A stretch of 64,000 nt of DNA from JBHENN01 sp046262015 (GCA_046262015.1 JBHENN010000123.1:1-64000), one strand, 5' to 3'. Counted from the stretch's first letter, positions 1 through 8,830 are shown. Notes: generated by a model not told the origin, from the sequence alone. Numbers and translations: made by a program.

Positions 1-846
1 GTCCGGGTCGACCACTTCTTCGATGTAGTGGTCCTCGATGATGTGCGCACCACCCGGCTGGTGGTCGCACTCGAACATCATGATCGTGCCGAGCTCCGTC
101 ATACCTGCGGTATCGCCCGCCTTGGCACCCCATTGCTCTTCGATCAACTTCTTTGTTGCAGGGATGGATCCGGCGGGCTCACCGGACAAGATCAATCGCT
201 CGACGGGACTCCTCGCGAGGTCGATACCCATTGCCCGAGCCTCTTGGGCCATCCTCATCGCGTACGTCGGCGTCGAACAAACCACCGTTGCCTTCATGTC
301 TAGGATCTGGTTGACCCGAGCCTCTGTGGTCATGTTGCCCCCCGGCAGGACGAGGCAGCCGATCTTTTCGCACGCGTAATGCGCGCCCCAGAAGCCGACG
401 AACGTGCCGTAACTGAATGCGAAGAAGACCCTGTCCGCGGGGCGAACGCCGAATCCCCAGAACCCGTAACACCACATCTCGGCGATCCACTCCCAATCCT
501 TCATCGAATCCAGCACCCTGATCGGCGTCTTACCGGTCGTACCGGAGGTCAGGTGATAGCGGATGGCCACGTCTTCGGGCGCCGCGAGGATCGGCCCATA
601 CGGCGGATGATCGATCTGACCCTGCATCCACTCGTCGCGCGTCATGAATGGGACACGCTTGAGATCGTCCAACGAGTTGATCGACTCTGCGTTCACGCCC
701 GCTGTGGCGAAACGCTTCGAGTGATAAGGGACCTGGGAACCGGCCCACTCCACCACGCTCTTCAATTTTCGCACCTGCAAAGCTTCCAGCTCGGCGCGCT
801 CCATCGTCTCATGACGCGGGTTCCAGAACGGGGACTCCGTTGTCAC
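1..846 (-). CDS. Phenylacetate-CoA ligase-like aryl-CoA ligase, 5' part (cut by window edge)
   Basis: Adenylate-forming enzyme expected to activate an aromatic or other carboxylic acid to its CoA thioester. The first 282 codons are present and the C-terminus lies outside the window. The N-terminus (FWNPRHETM) is PaaK-like. The phosphate-binding loop YHLTSGTTGKTPI is at residues 97-109 and an adenylate-binding GMTELGT follows near residue 250. The GTG start at 846 is preceded by a strong GGAGGAG ribosome site. It is divergent from the acyl-CoA dehydrogenase at 899. Together with the hydroxylase at 4146 it suggests activation of benzoate, anthranilate or salicylate. The substrate cannot be read from the sequence. 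Confidence 0.88.
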   Translation of the reverse strand, partial: MTTESPFWNPRHETMERAELEALQVRKLKSVVEWAGSQVPYHSKRFATAGVNAESINSLDDLKRVPFMTRDEWMQGQIDHPPYGPILAAPEDVAIRYHLTSGTTGKTPIRVLDSMKDWEWIAEMWCYGFWGFGVRPADRVFFAFSYGTFVGFWGAHYACEKIGCLVLPGGNMTTEARVNQILDMKATVVCSTPTYAMRMAQEARAMGIDLARSPVERLILSGEPAGSIPATKKLIEEQWGAKAGDTAGMTELGTIMMFECDHQPGGAHIIEDHYIEEVVDPD

Positions 847-884
847 CGCTGCTCCTCCTCGACGTTCGGCCGGGCCTAAACTAG

Positions 885-890
885 TACGGT
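885..890 (+). promoter_or_regulatory. Candidate leaderless -10 element (TACGGT)
   Basis: A TAnnnT hexamer lies 8 nt before the ATG of the acyl-CoA dehydrogenase at 899 and no Shine-Dalgarno is visible. That spacing would put the transcription start at or very near the start codon. No convincing -35 box is seen. Confidence 0.4.
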
Positions 891-898
891 CACCCTCG

Positions 899-2026
899 AT
901 GGGCCACACCGACCTTCCTCACTCGATGCCCCCTGATGCGCGCGACAAGCTCACGGCCACCAGACACCTGGCAGATGAGGAGCTGGCACCGATCGCATCG
1001 CGAGGCGAGGCCGGCCGCGTCAATCGCCCCTTGATCCGTGCCCTCGGCGAGCTGGGCGTCCTGTCCGAGATCTTCCCGCCCGAGGGATCGGTTTCGGCGG
1101 TGACGTTGTGTCTGCTCAGGGAAGGCCTCGCCGGCGGATCGACCGACGCCGAGACTGCGTTGGCCCTACAAGGGCTCGGGAGTTATCCGATCCTGGTGTC
1201 GGGATCGCGCGAGTTGCAGGGGCGTTGGATCCCGAGGGTCAGGCGAGGTGAGGCCGTGGCGGCCTTCGCACTCACCGAGCCCGAGGGCGGCTCGGACGCG
1301 GGTGCATTGAGCCTGGTCGCGGACAAGGTTGACGGCGGTTACCGGCTATCCGGGACGAAGACGTGGATCTCGAATGCTCCCGATGCAGACGTGTATTCGA
1401 TCTTCGCTCGTACCTCCCCCAAAGGTGTTGGCGGCATCACGGCGTTCGTTCTGCCCGGCGACAGCAAAGGCGTCTCGGGCGAACCTCTCGATCTCCTGGG
1501 CCCGCACCCCATCGGCAGGCTCGAGCTCGATGGGGTGTTCGTGCCCGACGATCATGTTTTGGGTGAAGTCGATCGGGGCTTTTCGGTTGCGATGCGTACG
1601 CTGGACCTCTTCCGTCCGAGCGTCGGCGCGTTCGCGGTGGGGATGGCGCAGTTAGCGCTGGATATGGCGATCGATCACGCCGGACAGAGGAGATCGTTCG
1701 GCAAGCCGCTTCGCGATTTTCAGGCGGTGAGCCACAAGTTGTCCGACGCCGCGGCGCGCACAAAAGCAGCTCGGCTCCTCGTTTACGACGCCGCCGCGCG
1801 CTACGACGCAGGCGAACGCGTTACGAAGGCAGCTGCGATCGCCAAGCTGTACGCGACCGAAACCGCGCAGTGGGTGATCGACGCCGCTCTGCAGATACAT
1901 GGGGCGGCCGGACTGGAGCGAGGGCACATCCTCGAGCACCTCTATCGCGATGTGCGTGCAACGCGCATCTACGAGGGAACGTCCGAGATCCAGCGCGAGA
2001 TCATCGCGCGCGAGCTCTACCGCTAG
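899..2026 (+). CDS. Acyl-CoA dehydrogenase
   Basis: FAD-dependent dehydrogenase introducing an alpha,beta double bond into an acyl-CoA. Full length at 375 residues. The flavin/substrate motif FALTEPEGGSDAG is near residue 123 and the C-terminal YEGTSEIQ carries the expected catalytic base, Glu359. An RRSFGKPL-type motif lies in the C-terminal helical domain. The gene's last 4 bp overlap the convergent RidA-like gene. It probably acts in the same CoA-thioester route as the crotonase and the flavoprotein nearby. The acyl chain specificity is unknown. Confidence 0.92.
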   Translation: MGHTDLPHSMPPDARDKLTATRHLADEELAPIASRGEAGRVNRPLIRALGELGVLSEIFPPEGSVSAVTLCLLREGLAGGSTDAETALALQGLGSYPILVSGSRELQGRWIPRVRRGEAVAAFALTEPEGGSDAGALSLVADKVDGGYRLSGTKTWISNAPDADVYSIFARTSPKGVGGITAFVLPGDSKGVSGEPLDLLGPHPIGRLELDGVFVPDDHVLGEVDRGFSVAMRTLDLFRPSVGAFAVGMAQLALDMAIDHAGQRRSFGKPLRDFQAVSHKLSDAAARTKAARLLVYDAAARYDAGERVTKAAAIAKLYATETAQWVIDAALQIHGAAGLERGHILEHLYRDVRATRIYEGTSEIQREIIARELYR

Positions 2027-2427
2027 GGAACTACGGCGATACAGACGAGCTCAACCAGAGCGGCGGGGTCCAACAGACCGCTTACCTCGAACAGTGCGCT
2101 CGCGGGGTAGTGGCGTCCGAAATGCGCGCGATACACAGGGGCGAGATCGTCGAGTGCGTTCCTGTAAGCAGCCAGATCGGTGATGTAGATCTGCATCGAG
2201 ACGAGATGCTCTGGCTGCGCCCCCGCGGCCGCCAGCGCGGTGGCGACATTAGAGGCCGCTTGCGCGAACTGCTCGACGATCCCGTCGCCGACGACGGCGC
2301 CGCTCACATCGTGCGCCGTCTGACCGCCGAGATAGATGGTGCGGCCGGGGGAAGCCACAACCGCGTGCGAGAACCCGATGGGCGCAGTGAGGGTCTCGGG
2401 GTTCAGGATGTCGTGCGGTGTAGTCAC
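2023..2427 (-). CDS. RidA/YjgF/UK114-family protein lacking the catalytic arginine
   Basis: 134-residue Rid-family protein with the family features LGGQTA, the QFAQAASNVATALAAAG helix and a VELVCIAVV strand near the C-terminus. Archetypal RidA hydrolyses enamines or imines to ketone plus ammonia using an Arg in a P-x-R-x-x-x-E-V motif. Here the motif reads PASALFEV, so Arg is replaced by Ser, as in the Rid subfamilies thought to lack general enamine deaminase activity. Its ATG overlaps the crotonase stop, so the two are translationally coupled. The context suggests a role in an amino-group-bearing CoA route, but the missing Arg makes simple deamination uncertain. Confidence 0.88.
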   Translation of the reverse strand: MTTPHDILNPETLTAPIGFSHAVVASPGRTIYLGGQTAHDVSGAVVGDGIVEQFAQAASNVATALAAAGAQPEHLVSMQIYITDLAAYRNALDDLAPVYRAHFGRHYPASALFEVSGLLDPAALVELVCIAVVP

Positions 2428-3251
2428 TTGCCCGTCCAGTGAGGTTTGCGCCCCTCAATGAACGCCTCGTAGAACTCCGCGTGGTCCGCGGTCGTCATGA
2501 GCAGGGCCTGCGTCGTGGCCTCGAGCTCGAGAGCGCCGGCGAGATCCATGTCGAGTTCGCGGGACAGGAGCCTCTTCGTGTTCGCGTAGGCCAGGCTGGG
2601 ACCCTCCGCCAAGGATCGCGCCAATCCCTCTGTCGCCGACCCCAACTCGGAGTCGTCAACGACCCGATGAGCAAGACCTAGGGCGTTGATCGTTGCGGCA
2701 TCGATCGATTCCCCGAGCATCAACAACTCGGTCGCCTTCGATAGTCCGACCATACGCGGCAACAGGTAGGCCGATCCCATGTCCGCTCCGGCCAGCCCGA
2801 CCTTCGTGAAGAGGAATGCGAACGACGCCGACCGAGCGAGCACTCGGAAATCGGCAGCCAGAGCGATAACGGATCCTGCTCCTGCCGCGATGCCGTTGAT
2901 CGACGCGATGACGGGTAACGGACACTCACGCATGTTCTGCACGACCGCGCCCGTCATCCTGGTGAACTCGAGCAGCCGGTCCTGGTCACTCTTTAGGAGC
3001 TCGCCGATGATCTCGTGGACGTCACCCCCCGAACAGAATCCGCGCCCTTCGCCGGTGATGACCAGCACCTTCGCGTCGTCCCGTTGCGGCAGTTCCCTCA
3101 GTAGGTCCCGGAGGTCGGCGTAGACCTCGAAGGTCAACGCGTTCAGCTGGTCCGGCCGGTCAAACGTAATCGTCGCGACGGCGTCGGCAACGTCCAAGCG
3201 GAAGTGCTTCCACTTGTCGCCAGGACGCGAGCTGCCGGTGAAGGGTGCCAA
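2424..3251 (-). CDS. Enoyl-CoA hydratase/isomerase (crotonase) family protein
   Basis: 275-residue crotonase-fold enzyme for hydration, isomerisation or cleavage of an acyl-CoA. The oxyanion-hole motif GRGFCSGGDVHE lies in the N-terminal half, and the second CoA region SASFAFLFTKVGLAGADMG follows. The first catalytic Glu of classic hydratases (in a QPE-type motif) is absent (FTKVG), while a Glu is present in ATELLMLGE, so the chemistry may differ from plain hydration. The TTG start at 3251 follows an AAGGTAAG ribosome site. A TAAGGT hexamer 9 nt upstream could instead be a -10. First gene of a two-gene unit with the Rid protein. Confidence 0.88.
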   Translation of the reverse strand: MAPFTGSSRPGDKWKHFRLDVADAVATITFDRPDQLNALTFEVYADLRDLLRELPQRDDAKVLVITGEGRGFCSGGDVHEIIGELLKSDQDRLLEFTRMTGAVVQNMRECPLPVIASINGIAAGAGSVIALAADFRVLARSASFAFLFTKVGLAGADMGSAYLLPRMVGLSKATELLMLGESIDAATINALGLAHRVVDDSELGSATEGLARSLAEGPSLAYANTKRLLSRELDMDLAGALELEATTQALLMTTADHAEFYEAFIEGRKPHWTGK

Positions 3252-3309
3252 GATTGTCTTACCTTAGGCCTTTGTCCAGCGCTGCGGATGGAGGGAGCAC
3301 GCTCTGAAC

Positions 3310-4146
3310 GTGGGGATCGGGTTGCCGAACGCCGTCCCGGGAACCCCCGCCGGCTTGCTCGTCGATTGGGCACAAAAGGCGGAGGCCGGTCCGTTCTCGA
3401 GCGTCGGAGTGGTGGATCGGGTCGTATACGAATGTCACGACCCCCTTGCCACCCTCGCGGCGGTCGCTTCAGCGACGAACCGGATCGGTCTCGGGACGAT
3501 GGTCTTGATCGGGCCGTTGCGCGGCAACTCGGACTTGGCGAGCGAGGCCGCGGCGATCGACGCTGCCTCGGGAGGGCGGTTGACGCTGGGACTCGCGGTC
3601 GGAGCTCGGTCCGAGGACTACAACGCGCTTGGAGTTCCAACTAAGGGCCGCGGCGATCGGTTGACGGAACAGTTGCTCGATCTTCGGCTGTCGTGGGAGC
3701 GCGAAGGGAACGCGGGGACGACCCGCGGACCTCGGCTATTGGTCGGGGGCTCGAGCGACCTGACCTTTCTGCGAGCAGCTCGCTACGCCGACGGCTACGT
3801 CCATGGCGGCGGGCCACCTCGAACATTCGTACGCGCCGCGGACACCGCTCGCACCGCATGGAGCGAGCTCGCTCGCACCGGGTCGCCCGAACTATGGGCG
3901 CAGGGGTACTTCGCCCTTGGCGATCCTGGAACCGTCGAGAGAGGCCGTGATTACATGCGCGACTACTACGCGTTCACCGGACCTTTCGCCGCGCGCATCG
4001 CCGAGGGCATGCTCGCAACACCTCAGGCGATCGCGCAGTTCGTGCGCGGCTACGCGGAGGCTGGGTGCCACGAGCTTGTGTTGTTCCCTGCAGTAGCAGA
4101 GCTCGACCAGATCGATCTGCTCGCTCGAGCGCTGGCTGAGGTCTGA
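3310..4146 (+). CDS. Luciferase-like (LLM/F420-type) flavin oxidoreductase
   Basis: 278-residue protein of the bacterial luciferase-like superfamily, which uses FMN or coenzyme F420. Seen are the N-terminal GIGLPNAVPG strand, TNRIGLGTMVLIGPLR (the usual LG.. strand) and GGRLTLGLAVGARSEDY. The GTG start at 3310 has a GGAGGGA ribosome site at 3291-3297. The stop overlaps the start of the flavoprotein gene at 4146, so the two are coupled and probably act in one pathway. Substrate and cofactor cannot be assigned from sequence. Confidence 0.85.
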   Translation: MGIGLPNAVPGTPAGLLVDWAQKAEAGPFSSVGVVDRVVYECHDPLATLAAVASATNRIGLGTMVLIGPLRGNSDLASEAAAIDAASGGRLTLGLAVGARSEDYNALGVPTKGRGDRLTEQLLDLRLSWEREGNAGTTRGPRLLVGGSSDLTFLRAARYADGYVHGGGPPRTFVRAADTARTAWSELARTGSPELWAQGYFALGDPGTVERGRDYMRDYYAFTGPFAARIAEGMLATPQAIAQFVRGYAEAGCHELVLFPAVAELDQIDLLARALAEV

Positions 4147-6236
4147 TGGAGGTCACGGTGGTAGGTGGCGGACCGGCCGGCCTCTACTTCTCGCTGCTCG
4201 TAAAGAAGGCCTCGCCGCAACACGATATCCGTGTCTACGAGCGCAACCCGGAGGGCGCGACCTACGGGTGGGGGGTCGTGTTCTCGGATCGCACGCTGAC
4301 GTCATTCCGTGAGGCCGACTTCGCGACCTACTCAGACATCGCCGACAACTTCATCATCTGGGACTCGATCGACGTGTCCTACAGGGATGAAGTCGTGCGT
4401 TGCGGGGGACAGGTGTTCTCCGGCATCTCGCGCAGGGTCCTTCTATCGATCCTGCACGCGCGCTGTCTCGAACTCGGCGTCGAGATCGAACACGAGCGCG
4501 AGATCACCGACCCGAATGAAGTGGAAGGTGACCTCATCGTTGCTGCCGACGGGGTTAGAAGCGTCTTGCGGGAAACCCACGCCGACAAGTTCCGTCCGCG
4601 CTCCAGTGCAGGACGATCCCGCTACATATGGTTCGGCACCGATCGGACCTTCGACTCATTCACGTTCGCCTTTCACGCAACTCCGGACGGATTCTTCCAG
4701 GCCCACGCATATCCCTTCGACGGGCAAGCGAGCACCTTCATCGTGGAGTGCGACGAGGATTCCTGGAAGAAGGGAGGTCTCGATCAGGCCACCGAGGCCG
4801 AGAGCATCACCTACTGCGAAGAGCTATTCGCACCAGAGCTGCGCGGTCATGAACTTCGTTCGAACAACTCGAAGTGGACCTCGTTCGAGACTCTCAAGAA
4901 CAAGAAGTGGCATCACGCGAATGTCGTGTTGGTCGGGGACGCCGCTCATACGGCCCACTTCTCGATCGGGTCGGGCACGAAGCTCGCGATGGAGGACTCG
5001 ATCGCGCTCGCCACAGCCTTACACACGAAGGGCTCTGTACAAGCAGCGCTCAACGAGTATCAGCTCGACCGCAGACCTCGCGTCGAACGTTTCCAGGAGG
5101 CCGCGCGTCAGAGCCAGACCTACTTCGAGAACACTCGCCTCTACCAGCACATGGAGCCACTGCAGTTCGCATTCCACCTCTTGTCGCGCAGCGGTCGGAT
5201 CGACTACGACGATCTGCGCTTGCGCGATCGCCACTTCGTGGGTGCGGTGGACCGGTGGTTCGCTGCAAGAGCCGCCGGTCGTGAGTCACTGCCCGCTGTC
5301 GCGACCCCCCCGACGTTCGCCCCAATCCGACTCGGTGCAACGACGATCCCGAACCGCATCGCAACGACCGTTTCGCGTCCGATGGAGCTCGAGACAGCGG
5401 CTCGCTCAGGACCGGGACTCGTTTTCACCGGTTTCGTTGCCGTCTCCGAGCACGGTCGGATCACTCCCGAAACCCCGGGCATGTATGACGAGGAGCACGC
5501 CACCGAGTGGCGCGGTGCGATCGGCGCGACTTCTGGCGTACGCGTTGCGCTCTCTCTCGGCCACGCGGGCGCGCGTGGGGCGACCAGACCGCGCGCCGAC
5601 ATGGTTGACGTTCCGCTAGCGGAGGTCGACTCTTGGCCGTTGCTTGCTGCCTCCGAGATCCCTTACACGATCCGAAGTGACGTTCCAAGGGCGATGACAC
5701 CAGGCGACATGGCTGATGTAGCGAGCGACTTCGCGCACGCCGCGCGTCTCGCACGTTCCGCAGGCTTCGATGTCCTCGAGCTCCACATGGGACACGGTTA
5801 CCTACTCGGTGGCTTCATCTCGCCGCTGACGAACCACCGTCGAGACGACCACGGGGGATCGCTTGAGCGAAGACTGCGGTTCCCGCTCGAGGTCCTCGAA
5901 GCCGTCAGGGCCGAGTGGCCGCAAGGGGCGCCTGTGGCAGTGGCGCTCAATGTAAGCGACTGGGCCGCGGGCGGCACCACGCTGGAGGAGGCGGTAGCAG
6001 CAGCGTCCGCATTGAAGGGCGGCGGTTGCGATGTGATCCGAGTGCTCGCGGGCCAAACGCTCGCGAAGCACGATCCGCGCTACGACCCGTACTTCCTCAC
6101 GCACTATGCCGACAGGGTCCGCAACGAGGTCGGGGTAGCCACGGTCGCGACAGGCAACATCACGACGGTCGACCACGCGAACACGATCGTCGCGGGGGGC
6201 CGCGCGGATCTGTGCTTGCTCCGAGCCCGGTCGTAA
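4146..6236 (+). CDS. Two-domain flavoprotein: anthraniloyl-/salicylyl-CoA hydroxylase-type monooxygenase fused to OYE-type reductase, C-terminus short
   Basis: 696-residue fusion. Residues 1-~385 are an FAD monooxygenase (VVGGGPAGLYFSLL at the N-terminus, VGDAAHTAHFSIGSG near 264). From ~390 there is an FMN Old Yellow Enzyme barrel (LSLGHAGARG near 469, HMGHGYLLGGFISP near 547, then NHRRDDHGGS). This matches 2-aminobenzoyl-CoA monooxygenase/reductase and salicylyl-CoA 5-hydroxylase, which hydroxylate or dearomatise CoA-bound aromatics. Those proteins usually run about 50-70 residues further, with an ARPHL-type segment and a terminal helix. Here the protein ends at ADLCLLRARS and no other frame downstream restores the missing part. 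It may be 3'-truncated but still functional in its first domain. Confidence 0.88.
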   Translation: MEVTVVGGGPAGLYFSLLVKKASPQHDIRVYERNPEGATYGWGVVFSDRTLTSFREADFATYSDIADNFIIWDSIDVSYRDEVVRCGGQVFSGISRRVLLSILHARCLELGVEIEHEREITDPNEVEGDLIVAADGVRSVLRETHADKFRPRSSAGRSRYIWFGTDRTFDSFTFAFHATPDGFFQAHAYPFDGQASTFIVECDEDSWKKGGLDQATEAESITYCEELFAPELRGHELRSNNSKWTSFETLKNKKWHHANVVLVGDAAHTAHFSIGSGTKLAMEDSIALATALHTKGSVQAALNEYQLDRRPRVERFQEAARQSQTYFENTRLYQHMEPLQFAFHLLSRSGRIDYDDLRLRDRHFVGAVDRWFAARAAGRESLPAVATPPTFAPIRLGATTIPNRIATTVSRPMELETAARSGPGLVFTGFVAVSEHGRITPETPGMYDEEHATEWRGAIGATSGVRVALSLGHAGARGATRPRADMVDVPLAEVDSWPLLAASEIPYTIRSDVPRAMTPGDMADVASDFAHAARLARSAGFDVLELHMGHGYLLGGFISPLTNHRRDDHGGSLERRLRFPLEVLEAVRAEWPQGAPVAVALNVSDWAAGGTTLEEAVAAASALKGGGCDVIRVLAGQTLAKHDPRYDPYFLTHYADRVRNEVGVATVATGNITTVDHANTIVAGGRADLCLLRARS

Positions 6237-6344
6237 TCGTGTGGCACGTGGCGGTGGGCGAGCGGCGAAGTCGTCTGCCGGATCACGTGGCGCCGGAGAG
6301 CGAGAGGGGTGGAACCTCAGAAGCTTCTGCGGAGTATCACCAGT

Positions 6345-7031
6345 ATGAAGAAGGCGCTCATGATCGTTTGCTGCGTGACTGCTGCATGTGGGAATCCCGT
6401 GGCCCCGCTCGGCGAGTCCCTTGTCGAGCGGACACAGCAGCAGCCGATCGCGGACGTGCTTGAAGTCGTTTGTGACTCAGACGGCACCCGAGTTCAGACG
6501 GCTCGCGTCCGTGCCTTTCCAGATGGCGTGCACGCACGCTTCGAAAATCCCGCTGGGGCGACCGAATACTGGATTCGAGCCCTGACCAATCCAGACGACG
6601 GGAACCACGGAGGCGAGGTCCCGAACGGCCGGGAGAGGTCGGGCTGGTCCGATGCGCCAGGCAAGTACCTCATCGGCTGCTACCAGAAGGACGAAACCCT
6701 TCCCTATCACGAGCCCGACGACCGTTACGCGCGTTACGAGGTGGTCGACATCGACGCGCTGTGGACCCCTTGGGACACGGACTGCGAGGATCCGAAAACC
6801 GTTGACGAGCAGCCCCTACCAGAGGCGCGCTCGATCGACGCTGTAGAAACCTGGGTACGCGACCGCTTCGACATCCATGTCGGTGCGCGCGTGCGGCCGG
6901 GCTATCCCGAGACGCGGTGGAAGGGCAACCCGTGGGTGATCCGCCACGAAAGCCGCGTGCTCGTCAACTTCCACGCCATGGAGGACAACGGTACGTGGGT
7001 GCTGCACAGAGCCGAAGGTTGCACTCCCTGA
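6345..7031 (+). CDS. Putative secreted or lipoprotein of unknown function
   Basis: 228 residues from the ATG at 6345 (an in-frame GTG at 6309 is possible). The N-terminus MKKALMIVCCVTAACGNP is a short signal peptide ending in a Cys that resembles a lipobox, although position -3 is Thr rather than Leu. The mature part is polar and rich in Asp, Glu and Trp, with four or more Cys (CYQKD, DTDCED, EGCTP) that could form disulfides. No family recognised. It is a single gene between the catabolic patch and the GNAT gene. Confidence 0.7.
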   Translation: MKKALMIVCCVTAACGNPVAPLGESLVERTQQQPIADVLEVVCDSDGTRVQTARVRAFPDGVHARFENPAGATEYWIRALTNPDDGNHGGEVPNGRERSGWSDAPGKYLIGCYQKDETLPYHEPDDRYARYEVVDIDALWTPWDTDCEDPKTVDEQPLPEARSIDAVETWVRDRFDIHVGARVRPGYPETRWKGNPWVIRHESRVLVNFHAMEDNGTWVLHRAEGCTP

Positions 7032-7115
7032 ACTAAGCAGCGTCCAGGCTCGCCCTGACCCATCGTCCCCGCAGCCACCGAGGGGGCCGTGGGCCGACCG
7101 CCTAGGCTGTCCAAG

Positions 7116-7121
7116 TAACGT
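7116..7121 (+). promoter_or_regulatory. Candidate leaderless -10 element (TAACGT)
   Basis: TAACGT ends 6 nt before the GTG start at 7128, and no Shine-Dalgarno is seen. The same hexamer at the same spacing precedes the gene at 8993. Confidence 0.4.
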
Positions 7122-7127
7122 TCGCCC

Positions 7128-8003
7128 GTGGAGAATCTTCGGCTGTTGCGGAAAGAAGATGCGGGCGCCGTTGCTGAGCTGTACCGCGAGACCTACGGTG
7201 ACAACCGGCCGATCGACGCCGAAGAGGTCGCCAGTTGGGTCACGAGCGACGAGCTGAAGCCGGACTGGCTCCGGGTGCTCGAGATCGACGGCCGAATCGT
7301 CGGTTACGGCGACATCTGGATCGACAAGGGCGAGATGGCGGTCGAGGTCGCCGCGCCGGGTCACTGGTCAACCTTCTTCGACTGGTTCGAAGAACGAGCG
7401 CGCTCCGAGGGAGTCTCTCCGGTACGTGCATTCGTTCCGAAGGACCACGAGCTGGCCGAGATCCTCTCGAAGCGCGGTTACCAGAACTGGCGCTCGGCCT
7501 ACACGATGCAGATCGAGTTAGGCGAGCAGCCGCCGGACGTTCCCGCGGTCCCTGAAGGCTTCGAGTTCCGTGACTTCCAAGACTCAGATACCGAAATGGT
7601 TCGGCTGGCCATGAACGAAGCTTTCGAGAGGGATCCGTTCTTCTACCCCGCAACCCCGGGACACTTCCAGGATTTCTATCGGGGCCAGCGAGGTTTCGAT
7701 CACTCCCTGTGGGTGCTCGCGTTCGCGGGGGAGGATCTGGCGGGCTTCATCCTTTCCTTCACCGAGCGTTCCGGCGACAAGGAACTCGGATGGGTCGCTT
7801 CCCTCGGAGTTCTAGCGCCGTGGCGACGCCGGGGACTGGGTGACGCACTCCTCCGCACATCTTTCCACCGGCTGCACCAGCGGGGTCTTCGCAAGATCGG
7901 TCTTGGCGTTGACGCCTCGAACGAAACGAACGCGCTCCACCTCTACGAACGAGCCGGGATGGAGATCCTGAACCAAGCCGACAGCTGGGCGCTAGACATC
8001 TGA
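7128..8003 (+). CDS. Tandem-GNAT acetyltransferase
   Basis: 291 residues with two GNAT-fold halves. The N-terminal half (LRLLRKEDAGAVAELYRE onward) is the weaker one. The C-terminal half has the acetyl-CoA pyrophosphate loop (APWRRRGLGDALL) followed by GLGVDASNETNALHLYERAG, a classic motif A/B pair. Two-GNAT proteins in Actinobacteria include mycothiol synthase MshD, but MshD identity cannot be claimed here. Single gene with a candidate leaderless promoter. Confidence 0.88.
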   Translation: MENLRLLRKEDAGAVAELYRETYGDNRPIDAEEVASWVTSDELKPDWLRVLEIDGRIVGYGDIWIDKGEMAVEVAAPGHWSTFFDWFEERARSEGVSPVRAFVPKDHELAEILSKRGYQNWRSAYTMQIELGEQPPDVPAVPEGFEFRDFQDSDTEMVRLAMNEAFERDPFFYPATPGHFQDFYRGQRGFDHSLWVLAFAGEDLAGFILSFTERSGDKELGWVASLGVLAPWRRRGLGDALLRTSFHRLHQRGLRKIGLGVDASNETNALHLYERAGMEILNQADSWALDI

Positions 8004-8141
8004 TCCCGTAAGCGAGGGAAGGTGCGATACTGCTCGAAGTGAATGCAGAGGAATCTTCGACTAGCGACCGGTCGTCACTCGGTGAACCCGCTCGACACAA
8101 GGGGCGTTCTGACAGTGGCTGAGACGACACCCGGCAGGCGC

Positions 8142-8612
8142 ATGTCGGCTGAGAACGCCACCAAGAAGCTCACGCAAATGGGGACCAAGCGCACCGCCGG
8201 GACCTCGAAGGCCTTCACGCCCGAGGAACGAGCCGCGATGAGAGAGCGCGCCAAGGAGCTCAAGGCGGCCGCGAACAGAGCGGAGGGCGAGAAAGCCTTG
8301 GTGACGGCGATCGCCAAGATGCCGGAGCCGGACCGCGCTTTAGGCAAGCGACTTCACGAGATCATCAAAGCCACTGCACCGGATCTGGCTCCGAAGACTT
8401 GGTACGGCATGCCTGCGTACACCAAAGACGACAAGGTCATCTGCTTCTTCCAACACGCGGACAAGTTCAAAGCCAGGTACGCGACGCTCGGCTTCAACGA
8501 CACGGCCAACCTGGATCATGGTGACATGTGGCCGACTTCGTTCGCGTTGAAGCAGTTGACCCCCGAAGTAGAAGCAAAGATCGCACGGCTCGTGAAGAAA
8601 GCGGTGCGGTGA
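8142..8612 (+). CDS. DUF1801 (YdhG-like) protein
   Basis: 156 residues from the ATG at 8142. An in-frame ATG at 8043 would add 33 residues unlike the family. The N-terminus is a basic, Ala/Lys/Glu-rich helix. The C-terminal part carries the DUF1801 signature: [19 protein letters not shown], then [10 protein letters not shown] and a C-terminal Lys/Arg-rich helix. DUF1801 proteins are small cytosolic proteins without a proven biochemical role. No operon partner. Confidence 0.8.
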   Translation: MSAENATKKLTQMGTKRTAGTSKAFTPEERAAMRERAKELKAAANRAEGEKALVTAIAKMPEPDRALGKRLHEIIKATAPDLAPKTWYGMPAYTKDDKVICFFQHADKFKARYATLGFNDTANLDHGDMWPTSFALKQLTPEVEAKIARLVKKAVR

Positions 8613-8644
8613 CTTGTGCCCTCGGGGGCGCTGAGGTCGAACAG

Positions 8645-8830
8645 CTAGGGCGGCTCCGAGGCTATCGGCGTCCGTGAGGTCGCCGCCGCGCCCCCGCTGG
8701 CAACCACGACCGCGCCGATCGCGGCGACGTCAAGCGTCGAGAGCGACTGGTCGAGCACGACGAAGCCGGCAAGCGCGGCCAGCGCCGGGTCGAGCGAAAC
8801 ACGTCCTGCCCCCAGAAGGCTCGACGCTGG
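8645..8830 (-). pseudogene. Remnant of an EamA/RhtA-type transporter 3' end
   Basis: The minus-strand frame ending at 8645 reads LDPALAALAGFVVLDQ followed by LDVAAIGAVVVASGGAA. This matches the last two transmembrane segments of EamA/RhtA drug-metabolite exporters. Just upstream, LPASSLLGAGR is a distorted version of the usual LP(A/T)xxFGVLMS segment, and further upstream the frame turns into unrelated sequence. Only about 60 residues survive. It fills most of the otherwise gene-free stretch 8613-8992. Confidence 0.55.

Noticed and set aside
379..879. Plus-strand frame of 166 codons at the left edge
   Set aside because: Opposite the PaaK-like ligase, whose minus-strand translation is clearly homologous.
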